NCBI GenBank assembly: GCA_020446945.1
Contig: JAGRDS010000014.1
Coordinates: 23,808 to 87,807 of the forward strand
Origin: Parvularculaceae bacterium
GTDB lineage: Bacteria; Pseudomonadota; Alphaproteobacteria; Caulobacterales; Parvularculaceae
Direction: 5' to 3'
DNA length: 64,000 nucleotides
This document shows, one piece after another, positions 31,953 to 42,147 of the stretch. How positions within the stretch are numbered: position 1 is the stretch's first letter; each line of letters opens with the position of its first letter. The notes under the pieces are model-generated. The model searched no databases. It saw nothing but the letters and a program-made list of their open reading frames with translations, and had not been told where the DNA came from. The position numbers and the translations under genes were made by a program.

Positions 31953-33124
31953 CCGATCAGCGCGCGTTCCGATTCCAGCGCGTCGAACAACCGATCGATA
32001 TCGGACAGGTCATTGTAGAAATGCGGTGAAATGCGCAGATTGCCGTCGCGGTCGGATGTCGTGATCGCGCGCGCATCGAGCCGGGCGACGAGCGCCGGCG
32101 CGTCGGCGCATTTGATCGCCGTCATGGCGCCGCGCAGCGCCGGGTCCGCCGATCCGACGATGCGCCAGCCATGGCGTATCGCGCGCCGCGCGATTTCGGC
32201 GTTCAACGACAGGATGCGCGCGCGCACATGATCGAGTCCGACGCTCATCAGCAGTTTAAGACCAGCCTCCGCGACATACATGCCGGGAACGTTCGGCGTT
32301 CCGCTTTCAAACCGGCGCGCGCTATGCGACGGGCGGTTGTTGTAAATATCCATTGCGTGGACGTCTTCCTGAGCGAACCAGCCGGAATTGACCGGCGTCA
32401 GGTCTGTTTTCGTCGCCGCGCGAACATAGCAGTATCCGACGCCGGCGCCGCCGATCAGGTATTTCAGCGTGCCGCCGACAAGAAAATCGACGCCGAGCGC
32501 CCTGACATCCAGCCGCATCGAACCCGCCGCCTGATAGGCGTCGAGCAGAACCATTGCGCCCCGGCTGCGGGCAAGCTCGACAATCGGTCCGACATCCAGC
32601 ATCGCGCCGTTGCGATAACAAACCAGCGGAATGGAAACGATCAGGGTTTTATCGCTGATCAGCCTGTCGAACTTCGCGAGGGCGATCGCCGCTCCGCTTT
32701 CGTCTGCGCGCGCGCGCCGGATACGCGCGCCTGCGCGTTCGCGTGCAAGCCAGATTTGCGAGGTTGTCGGAAAATCGAGATCTGTCAGCACCACCTCGTT
32801 TCGTCCGGCGGAGAAATCGAACGCCGAAGCGAGATTATTGACGGATTCGCTTACCGATCCGGTGAGCGCCATTTCGTCGGCGTCGCAATTGACGAGTTCG
32901 GCGAGAAGCGCGCGGACGCTTTCCGCCTTGCCGATCCAGGCGTTCCAGTCGGACCCTTTTTCATGGCGCGATTGCAAATACGCGCCGATCGCGTTCTGAA
33001 CGTCGAGGCTGAGCGCGCCGTAGGAGCAGCTGTTGATATAAGTGCGTCGTTCAAAAATCGGAAACCGCGCGCGCAGCCCGGCGAAATCAGGCGCGCGCGC
33101 CGCTTCATCAGCCGATTGCGTCAT
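31949..33124 (-). CDS. Class V aminotransferase-fold PLP enzyme
   Basis: A 391-residue fold-type-I PLP enzyme of the cysteine desulfurase/isopenicillin-N-epimerase branch. Landmarks are INSCSYGALS near the start, GSVSESVNNLASAF (phosphate loop), LVCYRNGAMLDVGPIVELARSRGAMVLLDAYQAAGSM (Asp pairing PLP nitrogen), the Schiff-base lysine in LVGGTLKYLIGGAG, and ESGTPNVPGMYVAEAGL. The reaction is unknown. ATG at 33124 is preferred over a TTG at 33151; it overlaps the transporter gene upstream by 17 bases, so uptake and metabolism of one substrate, perhaps an amino acid, may be coupled. Confidence 0.85.
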   Translation of the reverse strand: MTQSADEAARAPDFAGLRARFPIFERRTYINSCSYGALSLDVQNAIGAYLQSRHEKGSDWNAWIGKAESVRALLAELVNCDADEMALTGSVSESVNNLASAFDFSAGRNEVVLTDLDFPTTSQIWLARERAGARIRRARADESGAAIALAKFDRLISDKTLIVSIPLVCYRNGAMLDVGPIVELARSRGAMVLLDAYQAAGSMRLDVRALGVDFLVGGTLKYLIGGAGVGYCYVRAATKTDLTPVNSGWFAQEDVHAMDIYNNRPSHSARRFESGTPNVPGMYVAEAGLKLLMSVGLDHVRARILSLNAEIARRAIRHGWRIVGSADPALRGAMTAIKCADAPALVARLDARAITTSDRDGNLRISPHFYNDLSDIDRLFDALESERALIG

Positions 33125-34433
33125 AGATCGCCGCTCCCAATACGATGACAAGCATCGCCGGTATCCCCCATCTGAGCCACAGTAACAAGAACCGCCGGAA
33201 CGGCGAGGGCGTATCCGGCCATGAAAACTGCGCGAGGCGTTCTGCGCCGTTCATGATCCATGCCGTCGCGATAACCGCCAGCATGCCGCCGAATATTGTA
33301 AAGCCGGACCCGAATACGAGGTCCATCCCCTCAATCAGGTCGGGGCGCCACGCCGGAAGCGCGATCAGGACGCAAACGATCGCGCCGACGATGATCCGCA
33401 ATCGGCGCTCGCCGATTTTGCGACCGATCGGTTCTTCGGAAAGACTGACGGTAATCACCTCGAACGAAGCGATGACGGACAGGAATGCGACAAGGCAGAG
33501 CCCGACGAGCAGCGCGCTGCCGAACATACGCCCGTCCGGCATGACGGCGAAAAGTTCGGGAAGCACGCCGAACAACAGCCGCGGCCCGCTCGACAGCTCC
33601 ATCCCGAACGAAAGAACGGCGGGTATGATGAACAGCGAAGCGAGAACCGCCGCCATCATATCGCTGAAAGAGGTTAAAAACGCCGTCGATTGCAGATTGG
33701 AATCATCGCGCAGGAATTTTCCGTAAACGAGAATATAAGCCGCGCCGAGGCCGGCGGAGAAATAGCATTGGCCGAGTGCGGCGAAAATCTCGCGCGGACC
33801 GATACGCGCAAAATCCGGTTTCATGAATTGTGCAATTTCGCCAAGAGAACCCGGCATCCGGAGAACGACGGCGATCAGGTAAAGGCAGATCAGGAAAAAG
33901 AATGGCACGAATATCCTGCTGATGCGCTCAATCCCGTCTTTCAGCCCGCGATCGATAACGAAAATGGCCGCCCAGACAATCGCGGCGCCTGTCATGAGCC
34001 CGAGAACGGGCGATCCGAGCGCCCTGGAATATTCCGGTATCGACGTCGAAGAAAAGCCTTTGGCAATTGAAAACCACGCGCTGTAGAAAACGTTTCCAAC
34101 AACAAGCGTGTAATAAGAGGCGGCGGCAAGCACGCCGAAAACGAGGAGATAGCCGATAAAGCGCCCGGCCGCCCCGAAGGAACGCCGCATTACGGTGATC
34201 GTCGCGCCGCGATGACTGCGCGCAAGGGCGAGTTCGGCCATGAAGGCGGGAAGGGCGACGGTCAGCATGAAGAAGAAATAGAGCAGCAAAAACGCGCTGC
34301 CCCCATACGAGCCCATCATATAGGGAAAGCGCCAGACATTGCCGAGGCCGATCGCAACGCCCGCCAGCGTCAGAACAGTTGACGCCATGCCGGAGAATTT
34401 CGGCGCGCTTTGCGTATCGTGCGCTTCAGTCAT
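33108..34433 (-). CDS. Sodium-dependent transporter of the NSS (SNF) family
   Basis: A 441-residue membrane protein with about 11 helices. Helix 1 carries the NSS sodium/substrate signature GVAIGLGNVWRFPYMMGSYGGSAFLLLYF (residues about 26-54); ALGQCYFSAGLGAAYILVYGKFL and SFSDMMAAVLASLFIIPAVL match helices 6-7. Such carriers take up amino acids or related amines with Na+, pointing to a marine or saline habitat. It is slightly shorter than eukaryotic members, like other bacterial NSS proteins. Its 3' end overlaps the PLP enzyme gene. Confidence 0.93.
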   Translation of the reverse strand: MTEAHDTQSAPKFSGMASTVLTLAGVAIGLGNVWRFPYMMGSYGGSAFLLLYFFFMLTVALPAFMAELALARSHRGATITVMRRSFGAAGRFIGYLLVFGVLAAASYYTLVVGNVFYSAWFSIAKGFSSTSIPEYSRALGSPVLGLMTGAAIVWAAIFVIDRGLKDGIERISRIFVPFFFLICLYLIAVVLRMPGSLGEIAQFMKPDFARIGPREIFAALGQCYFSAGLGAAYILVYGKFLRDDSNLQSTAFLTSFSDMMAAVLASLFIIPAVLSFGMELSSGPRLLFGVLPELFAVMPDGRMFGSALLVGLCLVAFLSVIASFEVITVSLSEEPIGRKIGERRLRIIVGAIVCVLIALPAWRPDLIEGMDLVFGSGFTIFGGMLAVIATAWIMNGAERLAQFSWPDTPSPFRRFLLLWLRWGIPAMLVIVLGAAIYDAIG

Positions 34434-34467
34434 ATCGCCTCGCGCGCTCCGGTTCCTTCGTTCTTCT

Positions 34468-35520
34468 TTAATAATTTAGCGCCGGGCTTCCAGCGGGATA
34501 GAACGCTCCCATCAGGCGCATGCCGTTCGGCGACACGCATTCAAGCGCATGCATCTGTTTGCGCGGCAGGAAAATTATGTCGCCCGCGCCAACGGCCGCG
34601 CGCCGCGTTTGCGTGTGCATGAAACCCTCGCCGGACAGGATGACGATCGCCTCTTCGTAAAGGTGCTGGTGCGGTTCCGCGCACGATTGCGGTATCTCGC
34701 CGATAAACTGCGTGACCTCGCGCGAGCCGTTTTCCGGTCCGTTCAGCACCTGGTAGAAACGATCGGCCATGGTTCGCCGCTGCGCGCTGTCCGCCCTGAA
34801 GGTGCGCGACGACATGTCCGCGGCGGATTGCGCGCCGTCCATCCAGACCGGCGCCGCGCGCGACGGGCAGACGGTGAGCGTCAGCACCGCGTCCGCCTCG
34901 CCCGGGTTTTCAATCGCCAGCGTTTCGCCGCGCATGATGAGAACGCCGGTTTCCGGCGCCGTTTCGCAGCGGGCGCCGTCGATCCGCAATATCGGCACGC
35001 CCTTGATAACGAAGGCGAGGATTTCAGCATCCGGAAAGCTGAACGGATCGGATGCGCCCTTTTTCATCGCGATGCGGAACATGGAAAGCAGATTTGCGCC
35101 GTCATCGGCGCCGATTGCGCAGGCGAGCGAGAGCGGGCCGCGCCGGATCGACAGTTCCGGATCTATCGTTCTGACGAAACATCCCCCGTCGAGGGCGGAT
35201 GTCGGGTGGCCCGACCGCCCGCGCGGCGCTATCGGCGCGGGTGCGCCGGCCGCGACCGGCTTCGCCGTTTCATAGCCGCCCTTGAGCGCGTTGTGGCTGC
35301 CGTCGCAATAGGGCGGGGTCTTTGTTCGCTTGCACGCGCATAACAGCGCTTCTTCCGATTTTTCGCTCCTGAAGCGAACCGGCTCTATTCCGGTTCCCTT
35401 GTGGGAGCCGTCGCAAAACGGCTGGCGCGCGCTTCGCCCGCAGGCGCACCAGGAATAGGCGCGGCCTTCCTCAAGCTGGACGAGACAGGGTTTTACGGCG
35501 GCGATGACAGGTTCGGACAT
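34468..35520 (-). CDS. Tandem CDGSH iron-sulfur domains fused to a cupin protein
   Basis: A 350-residue fusion. Residues 25-40 (C25-A-C27 ... FC36DGSH40) and 61-76 (C61-A-C63 ... YC72DGSH76) are two complete CDGSH motifs, each expected to bind a [2Fe-2S] cluster through three Cys and one His. After a Pro-rich linker (85-105) comes a bicupin-like region: a first barrel without clear metal ligands (about 125-225) and a second with H284, H286, E290 and H324 (PHQHLYEEAIVILSGEG). ATG at 35520 is chosen over a start at 35538. The imperfect repeat TGTGCG...CGCACA lies around the start (35520-35541). Function unknown; redox or metal sensing coupled to a cupin reaction is inference. Confidence 0.85.
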   Translation of the reverse strand: MSEPVIAAVKPCLVQLEEGRAYSWCACGRSARQPFCDGSHKGTGIEPVRFRSEKSEEALLCACKRTKTPPYCDGSHNALKGGYETAKPVAAGAPAPIAPRGRSGHPTSALDGGCFVRTIDPELSIRRGPLSLACAIGADDGANLLSMFRIAMKKGASDPFSFPDAEILAFVIKGVPILRIDGARCETAPETGVLIMRGETLAIENPGEADAVLTLTVCPSRAAPVWMDGAQSAADMSSRTFRADSAQRRTMADRFYQVLNGPENGSREVTQFIGEIPQSCAEPHQHLYEEAIVILSGEGFMHTQTRRAAVGAGDIIFLPRKQMHALECVSPNGMRLMGAFYPAGSPALNY

Positions 35521-35745
35521 GTGCGCGATGTTTCGCACACATGGCGTGTTCGCGGAAGTAACACTTGCGTCTTTCTTCGTCGTTCACCCTGATTTCGGCG
35601 TTCGCGGCGAAGGGCGGGCGCGGCGCCATGATCGGCTCAACTCGCCGAATCGCGCGCGCTGCTTGAAGGCGCCGCCGGTTCTTTCCTTTTTCGGCTCTTT
35701 TCGCTAGGTCCGCATGAGGGCGATAACTATTCCAGGGAATCAGCG

Positions 35746-37890
35746 ATGGCGTATGCGCAACGGGCCGGTCTAGAAGTCGGCGAGCCTCTGGCGGCCTTCA
35801 TAGAGGGGCGATGCCTTGAAGGGTCGGGACTGACTGCGGACGCATTCTGGAACGGCTTCGCCGCGATACTCGCCGAATTCACGCCGAGAAATCGCGCGCT
35901 CCTTGAAAAACGCGAAGCGCTTCAGAAAAAAATCAACGACTGGCACGATGCGCGCGCCGGAAAGAAAATCGATCAGACGGCGTATATCTCTTTCCTGAAA
36001 GAAATCGGCTACCTCGTCGATGAGCCCGCGCCATTCGCGATCCGGACGGAAAATGTCGATCCGGAGATCGCGACGCTCGCCGGCCCGCAGCTTGTCGTGC
36101 CCTCGCGCAATGCGCGCTTTGCGCTGAACGCCGCGAATGCGCGCTGGGGCAGTCTGTATGACGCCTATTACGGAACGGATGCGCTGCCGGGCGCGGCCGC
36201 TGGCGGCGGCTATGACAGGGCGCGCGGCGACAGGGTGATCGCAGCGGCGCAAAAACTGCTTGATGAAATCGCGCCGCTCGCCTCGGGCGGTCATGGCGGC
36301 GTCAGCGCCTACAGCGTCGAAAACGGCGCGCTCTGCCCGGCGCTGAAAGACCCGGCGCAGTTCGCGGGCTGGCGCGGCGAGGCGTCGGCGCCCGACGCAA
36401 TCGTGTTGTGCAATAACGGGCTGCATATCGAAATCGCGATTGATCGCGCGCATCCGATCGGAAAGGATTCGCGCGCCGGCGTTTGCGACATCCTGATGGA
36501 AGCGGCGCTGACGACGATTATCGACATGGAGGATTCAATCGCCGCCGTCGATGCGCAGGACAAGACCGAAGCCTATGCGAACTGGCTGGGTCTTATCGAC
36601 GGAACGCTTGAGGCGAGCTTTGCGAAGGGCGGCGGGCTCGTCAGCCGTTCGCTGGACGCTGACCGCGAATACGTCGCGCCGGATGGAAAACCTTTCAGCC
36701 TGAAAGGGCGCAGCGTCCTTCTCGTGCGAAATGTCGGTCATCTGATGACGACGCCGGCCGTCCTCAATCCCGACGGAACCGAAGCGTTCGAAGGTCTCGT
36801 CGACGCCGTCGTTACGAGCCTTATCGCCGGCGTCGATATTCGCGGGCGCGGCAGATTCCGCAATTCGAACGCCGGGTCGGTTTACATCGTAAAACCGAAA
36901 ATGCACGGGCCGGAAGAAGCGGCGCTGACGAATGATCTGTTCGCGGCGGTCGAAAATTTGCTCGGCTATCGGCCCAATACGCTGAAGATCGGCGTCATGG
37001 ACGAGGAGCGGCGCACATCGGCGAACCTTGCAGCCTGCATCAAGGCGGTCGAAAGCCGGATCGTGTTCATCAATACGGGCTTTCTCGATCGCACGGGCGA
37101 TGAAATCCACACATCGATGCGCGCCGGCGCGTTCATCCGCAAGGGCGATATCAAGAATAGCGAGTGGATCAGGGCGTATGAGGCGCGCAATGTTCAGATC
37201 GGCCTCGCCTGCGGCCTTTCGGGCCGCGCGCAGATCGGCAAGGGCATGTGGGCGATGCCGGATCGAATGGCCGATATGATGGAGCAGAAAATCGGCCATC
37301 CGATGAGCGGCGCCAACACCGCCTGGGTGCCGAGCCCGACCGCCGCGACCCTTCACGCGGTGCATTATCATCGCGTGAACGTTTTCGACCGCCAGAAGGA
37401 ATTGCGGTCTGAGCCGGCGCCTGGCCTCGACAGGCTTTTGACGATCCCGATTGCGGATGGAAAGAATTTCAGCGACGAGGAGATTGAGAAGGAACTTGAA
37501 AATAACATTCAGGGAATTCTCGGCTATGTCGTTCGCTGGATCGATCAGGGCGTCGGCTGTTCTAAAGTGCCGGACATCAACGATATCGGCCTGATGGAAG
37601 ATCGCGCGACATTGCGGATTTCCTCGCAGCATGTCGCGAACTGGCTGCGCTGGGGCGTTTGTTCGAAGGAGCAGGTCGACCGGGTTTTCCTTAAGATGGC
37701 CGCGAAAGTCGATGCGCAAAATGCGTCGGACGGCGCCTATGAGCCGATGGCCGAAAATCCGGACGGCGACATCGCCTTCGCCGCCGCAAGAGCGCTCGTA
37801 TTTGAAGGCGAAGTCTCGCCGAGCGGTTATACCGAACCGCTTCTCCACGCTTTCCGGCTGAAGAAAAAAGCCGGCGCGAAAACGTACTGA
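35746..37890 (+). CDS. glcB: Malate synthase G
   Basis: A 714-residue enzyme condensing glyoxylate with acetyl-CoA to malate, the second step of the glyoxylate shunt. Length and domain order match isoform G. Motifs: [101 protein letters not shown] and [19 protein letters not shown] before ATG at 35746 gives the start. Isocitrate lyase is not in this window. It is followed after 11 bases by a TauE/SafE permease gene. Confidence 0.98.
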   Translation: MAYAQRAGLEVGEPLAAFIEGRCLEGSGLTADAFWNGFAAILAEFTPRNRALLEKREALQKKINDWHDARAGKKIDQTAYISFLKEIGYLVDEPAPFAIRTENVDPEIATLAGPQLVVPSRNARFALNAANARWGSLYDAYYGTDALPGAAAGGGYDRARGDRVIAAAQKLLDEIAPLASGGHGGVSAYSVENGALCPALKDPAQFAGWRGEASAPDAIVLCNNGLHIEIAIDRAHPIGKDSRAGVCDILMEAALTTIIDMEDSIAAVDAQDKTEAYANWLGLIDGTLEASFAKGGGLVSRSLDADREYVAPDGKPFSLKGRSVLLVRNVGHLMTTPAVLNPDGTEAFEGLVDAVVTSLIAGVDIRGRGRFRNSNAGSVYIVKPKMHGPEEAALTNDLFAAVENLLGYRPNTLKIGVMDEERRTSANLAACIKAVESRIVFINTGFLDRTGDEIHTSMRAGAFIRKGDIKNSEWIRAYEARNVQIGLACGLSGRAQIGKGMWAMPDRMADMMEQKIGHPMSGANTAWVPSPTAATLHAVHYHRVNVFDRQKELRSEPAPGLDRLLTIPIADGKNFSDEEIEKELENNIQGILGYVVRWIDQGVGCSKVPDINDIGLMEDRATLRISSQHVANWLRWGVCSKEQVDRVFLKMAAKVDAQNASDGAYEPMAENPDGDIAFAAARALVFEGEVSPSGYTEPLLHAFRLKKKAGAKTY

Positions 37891-37901
37891 GGAATTCCTC
37901 C

Positions 37902-38651
37902 ATGGCGCTTCTCGTAATTGCATTCCTCATCACAGCGCTTCTTTACGCGATGGCCGGTTTCGGCGGCGGCTCAACCTATAATGCGCTGCTCGTCCTCAAC
38001 GGAACGGACTATGAAATCCTTCCCGCGATTGCGCTCACCTGCAATATCATCGTCGTATCCTCCGGCGTTGCGCAATTCCTGCGCGCGCGCCGCATGCGCC
38101 TTCGCGATGTCGCGCCCTTGTGCATTTTGTCCGCGCCCGCCGCATGGGTCGGGGGGCGCATTCAAGTGCCGGAGCAATTGTTCATTGCGATGCTCGGCGC
38201 GTCCTTGCTGGTTGCGGGGATTTTCATGTTCATCGACGCGCCCGAACCCAAAACGCTGGATGCGCAAAAGCGTCCCTTTATACTTCCCGTTTCAATCGGC
38301 GGCGCCATCGGGTTTCTGTCCGGCCTTGTCGGCATCGGCGGGGGAATATTCCTCGCCCCCTTCCTGCATATTATCCGCTGGGGCCGCGCCCATGAAATCG
38401 CCGGCGCGGCGAGCTTTTTCATCCTGATCAACTCGCTCACCGGTCTCGCCGGGCAGGTTCAAAAACTGGACGCGCTCAGCAAGCTCGATGCGCTCGACGC
38501 CTATTGGCCGCTGCCGGTTTCGGTTCTCGTCGGCGGCGCAGTCGGCGGCTTCCTCGGCGCGCGAAAATTGCCCGCGGGCGTCATCAAGAAAATCACCGGC
38601 GCGCTCATATTGTTCGTCGCGGTCCGACTGCTCGCAACGCTCGTTACCTGA
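37902..38651 (+). CDS. TauE/SafE family sulfite exporter-like permease
   Basis: A 249-residue protein with seven or eight hydrophobic helices and the family's double glycine-rich repeat: GFGGGSTYNALLVL near the start and GLVGIGGGIFLAPFLHIIRWG in the second half. Family members move sulfite, sulfoacetate or other organic anions out of (or into) cells. The gap to glcB is 11 bases; GAGGAATTCCTC (37889-37900), a perfect 12-base palindrome, contains its Shine-Dalgarno sequence. Cotranscription with glcB hints at transport of a C2 acid such as glyoxylate or sulfoacetate, but that is a guess. Confidence 0.88.
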   Translation: MALLVIAFLITALLYAMAGFGGGSTYNALLVLNGTDYEILPAIALTCNIIVVSSGVAQFLRARRMRLRDVAPLCILSAPAAWVGGRIQVPEQLFIAMLGASLLVAGIFMFIDAPEPKTLDAQKRPFILPVSIGGAIGFLSGLVGIGGGIFLAPFLHIIRWGRAHEIAGAASFFILINSLTGLAGQVQKLDALSKLDALDAYWPLPVSVLVGGAVGGFLGARKLPAGVIKKITGALILFVAVRLLATLVT

Positions 38652-38739
38652 GTCGGCGGCGCGCCTTGCGACTGCCCTGTCCGATTTACCAGGCGCGATC
38701 GCGGCCGTAATAGGGTAGGGAGCCGAGTGAGAGGCGATC

Positions 38740-39870
38740 ATGGCGGGAACGCTCAAAGGATTGCGCATCATCGAAATCGCGGGCATCGGGCCTGGGCCTT
38801 TCTGCGCCATGATGCTCGCCGATCATGGCGCGGAAGTCATTCGCGTCGACCGGCCCGAAGGCGATCCGTTAAGCGCCAATCCGCTCGCACGCTCGCGCAA
38901 ATCCATCGCTATCGACATTCGAAAGCCGGAAGGCGCGGCGGTCGTTCGCGATCTTGCAAAAAACGCCGACGGGCTGATCGAGGGAAACCGGCCGGGCGTG
39001 ATGGAGCGTCTCGGCCTCGGGCCGGATGCGCTTTTGAAAGAAAACGAAAAGCTCGTTTACGGCCGGATGACAGGATGGGGACAGACCGGTCCGCTCGCCG
39101 GCGCCGCAGGCCACGACATAAATTATATTTCGCTCGCCGGCGTGCTGCACGGCTGCGGGCGGGCGGACGGACCGCCGACGCCCCCGGTCAATTATCTCGG
39201 CGATTTCGGCGGCGGCGGCATGTTGCTCGCCTTCGGCATGGTCAGCGCGCTTCTCGCTGTGAAAAACGGCGCGCCGGGGCAGGTGATTGATTGCGCGATG
39301 ACGGACGGGTCCGCGCTGCTGACGACGATGATATGGGGCATGCGCGCGCAAGGCGTCTGGCGCGACGAGCGCGGCGCAAACCTGCTCGATACGGGCGCGC
39401 ATTTTTACAACACGTTCAGGACGCGCGACGGCGCCTGGATTTCCATCGGATCGATCGAGCCGAAATTCTACGCGCTGCTGCGGGACAAACTCGGACTTCA
39501 GGCGCGCCCGGAATTCGACGCGCAGATGGACCGCGCGCACTGGCCCGCGCTGACGGAGGAATTGCGCGCGATATTCCTCACAAAAACGCGCGCGCAATGG
39601 TGCGACCTTCTGGAAGGAACGGATGTCTGCTTCGGCCCGGTTCTCTCCATGGCGGAGGCGCCGGACCACCCGCATAACGCCGCACGCCGGACCTTTACCG
39701 ATGTCGGCGGCGTGACGCAGCCCGCGCCCGCGCCCCGGTTTTCCGCCTCGCGCGAACGCACGCCGACGCCGCCGCGCGCGATCGGCGCTGATACGGATGA
39801 AATCCTGATGCTCGCCGGGTGCGACGCCGAAAGGATCGGGTCGCTGAGGCGCGCAGGGATCGTCCGCTAG
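38740..39870 (+). CDS. CaiB/BaiF CoA transferase family, alpha-methylacyl-CoA racemase type
   Basis: A 376-residue class III CoA-transferase-fold protein. It has LRIIEIAGIGPGPFCAMMLADHGAEVIRVDRP, RKSIAIDIRKPEG, MTGWGQTGPLAGAAGHDINYISLAGVLHGCG and NYLGDFGGGGMLLAFG. The His in GHDINY and Asp in GDFGGG are the catalytic pair of methylacyl-CoA racemases (AMACR/MCR) which invert the alpha-methyl of branched acyl-CoA. AMACR-like residues make a racemase likelier than a transferase. A GAGAGGCG ribosome site precedes ATG at 38740. It converges with the molybdenum hydroxylase genes. Confidence 0.9.
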   Translation: MAGTLKGLRIIEIAGIGPGPFCAMMLADHGAEVIRVDRPEGDPLSANPLARSRKSIAIDIRKPEGAAVVRDLAKNADGLIEGNRPGVMERLGLGPDALLKENEKLVYGRMTGWGQTGPLAGAAGHDINYISLAGVLHGCGRADGPPTPPVNYLGDFGGGGMLLAFGMVSALLAVKNGAPGQVIDCAMTDGSALLTTMIWGMRAQGVWRDERGANLLDTGAHFYNTFRTRDGAWISIGSIEPKFYALLRDKLGLQARPEFDAQMDRAHWPALTEELRAIFLTKTRAQWCDLLEGTDVCFGPVLSMAEAPDHPHNAARRTFTDVGGVTQPAPAPRFSASRERTPTPPRAIGADTDEILMLAGCDAERIGSLRRAGIVR

Positions 39871-39882
39871 CGCGTTTGCGCG

Positions 39883-42147
39883 TCAGGCGCGCAGCTGATC
39901 GGCGATCGGCAAGGTGCGGATGCGCTTTCCCGTCGCTTCGAAAATCGCATGCGCGAGCGCGGGCGCGAGCGGCGGAATGCCCATCTCGCCCATGCCGGAC
40001 GGCGCATCGCCATTGTCGATAATGTGCGTTTCGATGACAGGCGGCGCGTCGGCGATTTTCATCAGCGGATAGGTATCGAAATTGGATGTCGTCACGCGCC
40101 CGCCCTCGATCTCGATCGCAAGACGCAGCGCCGTCGACAGGCCGTCGTTAACGCCCGATTCAAGCTGCGCGATAACGCCGTTCGGATTGACGACGCTGCC
40201 GATATCGACAGCCGCGACGACGCGCGTCGTCTTAAGCCGCCCGTCGCCGTCGACTTCGACATCGACGACCTGCGCGCAATAGCCGCCGAACGTGAAATGC
40301 CCGGCGATGCCGCGCCCGCGTCCCGGCGGCGTTTTCTCGCCATAGGCGCCTTTTTCGGCCGCGAGTTTGAGGCACGCCGCGAGCCGTCCGGGATTGAACA
40401 CAGGCCCGCCGTGATTTTTGTAGGGAATTTCGCGCGGCTCGCCGAGAAGGCGCAGGCGGAGGGCGAGCGGGTCTTCGCCGCGCCGGTGGGCGATCTCGTT
40501 CAAAAAGCTCTGAACGACGAAGGCGTTCGCCGTATGTGCGGGCGCGCGCCACGATCCGCGCGGCGCGCCCGATCGCGCGGAAAAATACTCAAGCCTGTAA
40601 TTCGGCGTCATATTGGCCGGAAAATCATCGTCCCAGAATTCCGACGTCCAGTATTCGTCTTCCGGCAGACCCTCGCGCCGATAATATTTCGACGCGCTCG
40701 CGAGGCGGTGCGTCCAGCCGGTCAATTCGCCCGCATCGTTGAACGCCGCCTTCAGTTCATGCATGCCGGCGGGGCGGTAAAAATCGTGCTGGAGGTCGTC
40801 TTCGCGCGTCCAGAGAAGTTTCACCGGTTTTGCGACCGCCTGGCTGATGAGCGCAGCCTCCACCGCATAGTCGTTCGAAAGACGCCGGCCGAACCCGCCG
40901 CCAAGGCGCGTCGGCAACACCTTGACGTCCAGCCGCTCGCGGCCGAGCGCGGCGGCGACCATGCGATTGCAGCTCGACGGCGTTTGCGTCGGCGCGATGA
41001 TCGTAACGGCGTCCGCGCGCACATCGGCGAGCGCGTTTTGCGGCTCCAGCGGCGCATGGCTGACATAAGGCTCCCAATATGTCGCCTCGTAGGTTTCGGC
41101 GGCGCCGGCGAAAGCGGCGTCGAAATCGCCGTCATGGCGCGCGATCCGTCCGGCGCCGGACAGGAGATCGGCGCAATGCCGTTTGAAACTCTCCGATGAT
41201 TCATCCGCATAAGGACCATGGTCCCATTCGATCCGGAGCGCGCGCCGGCCCTTCATCGCCGCCCAGAGCGATGTCGCGACGACTGCGTAACCTTCCGCCT
41301 GCACGTCATAGGGACCGTCAAGCGGCGGGCGGCGCACCTTGACGACATCGACGACGCCGTCGACGGCGCGCGCGGCGCTGTCGTCCACCGATATCGCGGT
41401 TCCATCGAAATAGGGGCAGCGCTCCATAACGGCGTGCAGCATGCCCGGCAACGTCGCATCTATGCCGTATACGGCGCGTCCGGTGACGATGGCGCGCGCG
41501 TTTTTCATTTTCTGCGGCTTGCCGATAATCCTGAACCGGCTGCGCGGTTTGAGCGCCGGCGCCTCGGCGGGCGGGGCGATGGCGGCGGCTTCCTGTGCGA
41601 GCGCGCCGTAGCTCGCCGAGCGTCCGGTCCCTTCATGCGTGACGACGCCGTTCGCGGCGGTCAATTCCGCAACCGGAACGCCGAAACGTTCGGCGGCGGC
41701 GGCGACCAGCAATGTGCGCGCGAGCGCGCCGGCCCGACGCAAGGCTTCCCAGTTTTCCGGGATCGATGTCGAACCGCCCGAACCTTGCGGAACGTGTTTC
41801 CAGGTGATCTCGCCGTCATCGCCGGTTTTAAGGCCGAGCGGCATCTGGACCATGCGCACTTTGTCGAAGTCGACTTCAAGTTCTTCCGCGACCAGCATCG
41901 GCAGGGACGTATCGACGCCCTGGCCCATTTCCGGATTGGGCGAGCCGATCACGATCGTCTCGTCCGCGTTTATGACGACGAAGGGACCGATCTCGCCTTC
42001 GAACCATTCAAGCGCGGGGGGTGGGGCATCCTGTTCAAGTTTCGCCCGGCGCGCGCAGGAGGCGAGGGGCGCGGCGATAATGAGCGCGCCGGCGGCGCCG
42101 GCATAGCGAAGAATGTCGCGGCGGGATGAAATTATCGGCGCGTTCAT
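39883..42147 (-). CDS. Molybdopterin-binding subunit of an IorAB-type oxidoreductase (exported, Tat signal)
   Basis: A 754-residue large subunit of the xanthine oxidase family. The N-terminus has a twin-arginine signal ([21 protein letters not shown]), so the folded complex should be exported to the periplasm. Molybdopterin-binding motifs follow: [59 protein letters not shown] and the late [22 protein letters not shown]. It resembles isoquinoline 1-oxidoreductase beta (IorB) and membrane aldehyde dehydrogenases. It overlaps the 2Fe-2S subunit gene by four bases. No FAD subunit gene is adjacent, typical for IorAB-type enzymes which use a cytochrome or another acceptor. Substrate: an aldehyde or N-heterocycle, not known. 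Confidence 0.9.
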   Translation of the reverse strand: MNAPIISSRRDILRYAGAAGALIIAAPLASCARRAKLEQDAPPPALEWFEGEIGPFVVINADETIVIGSPNPEMGQGVDTSLPMLVAEELEVDFDKVRMVQMPLGLKTGDDGEITWKHVPQGSGGSTSIPENWEALRRAGALARTLLVAAAAERFGVPVAELTAANGVVTHEGTGRSASYGALAQEAAAIAPPAEAPALKPRSRFRIIGKPQKMKNARAIVTGRAVYGIDATLPGMLHAVMERCPYFDGTAISVDDSAARAVDGVVDVVKVRRPPLDGPYDVQAEGYAVVATSLWAAMKGRRALRIEWDHGPYADESSESFKRHCADLLSGAGRIARHDGDFDAAFAGAAETYEATYWEPYVSHAPLEPQNALADVRADAVTIIAPTQTPSSCNRMVAAALGRERLDVKVLPTRLGGGFGRRLSNDYAVEAALISQAVAKPVKLLWTREDDLQHDFYRPAGMHELKAAFNDAGELTGWTHRLASASKYYRREGLPEDEYWTSEFWDDDFPANMTPNYRLEYFSARSGAPRGSWRAPAHTANAFVVQSFLNEIAHRRGEDPLALRLRLLGEPREIPYKNHGGPVFNPGRLAACLKLAAEKGAYGEKTPPGRGRGIAGHFTFGGYCAQVVDVEVDGDGRLKTTRVVAAVDIGSVVNPNGVIAQLESGVNDGLSTALRLAIEIEGGRVTTSNFDTYPLMKIADAPPVIETHIIDNGDAPSGMGEMGIPPLAPALAHAIFEATGKRIRTLPIADQLRA

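Noticed and set aside
34468..35520. Frameshift or two separate genes instead of a CDGSH-cupin fusion
   Set aside because: The frame is continuous with a Pro-rich linker and no internal stop or ribosome site, so a true fusion is more likely.
36535..37923. A 462-codon open frame opposite glcB
   Set aside because: Same reasoning: malate synthase G is complete on the plus strand, and the antisense product has no signal or motif.
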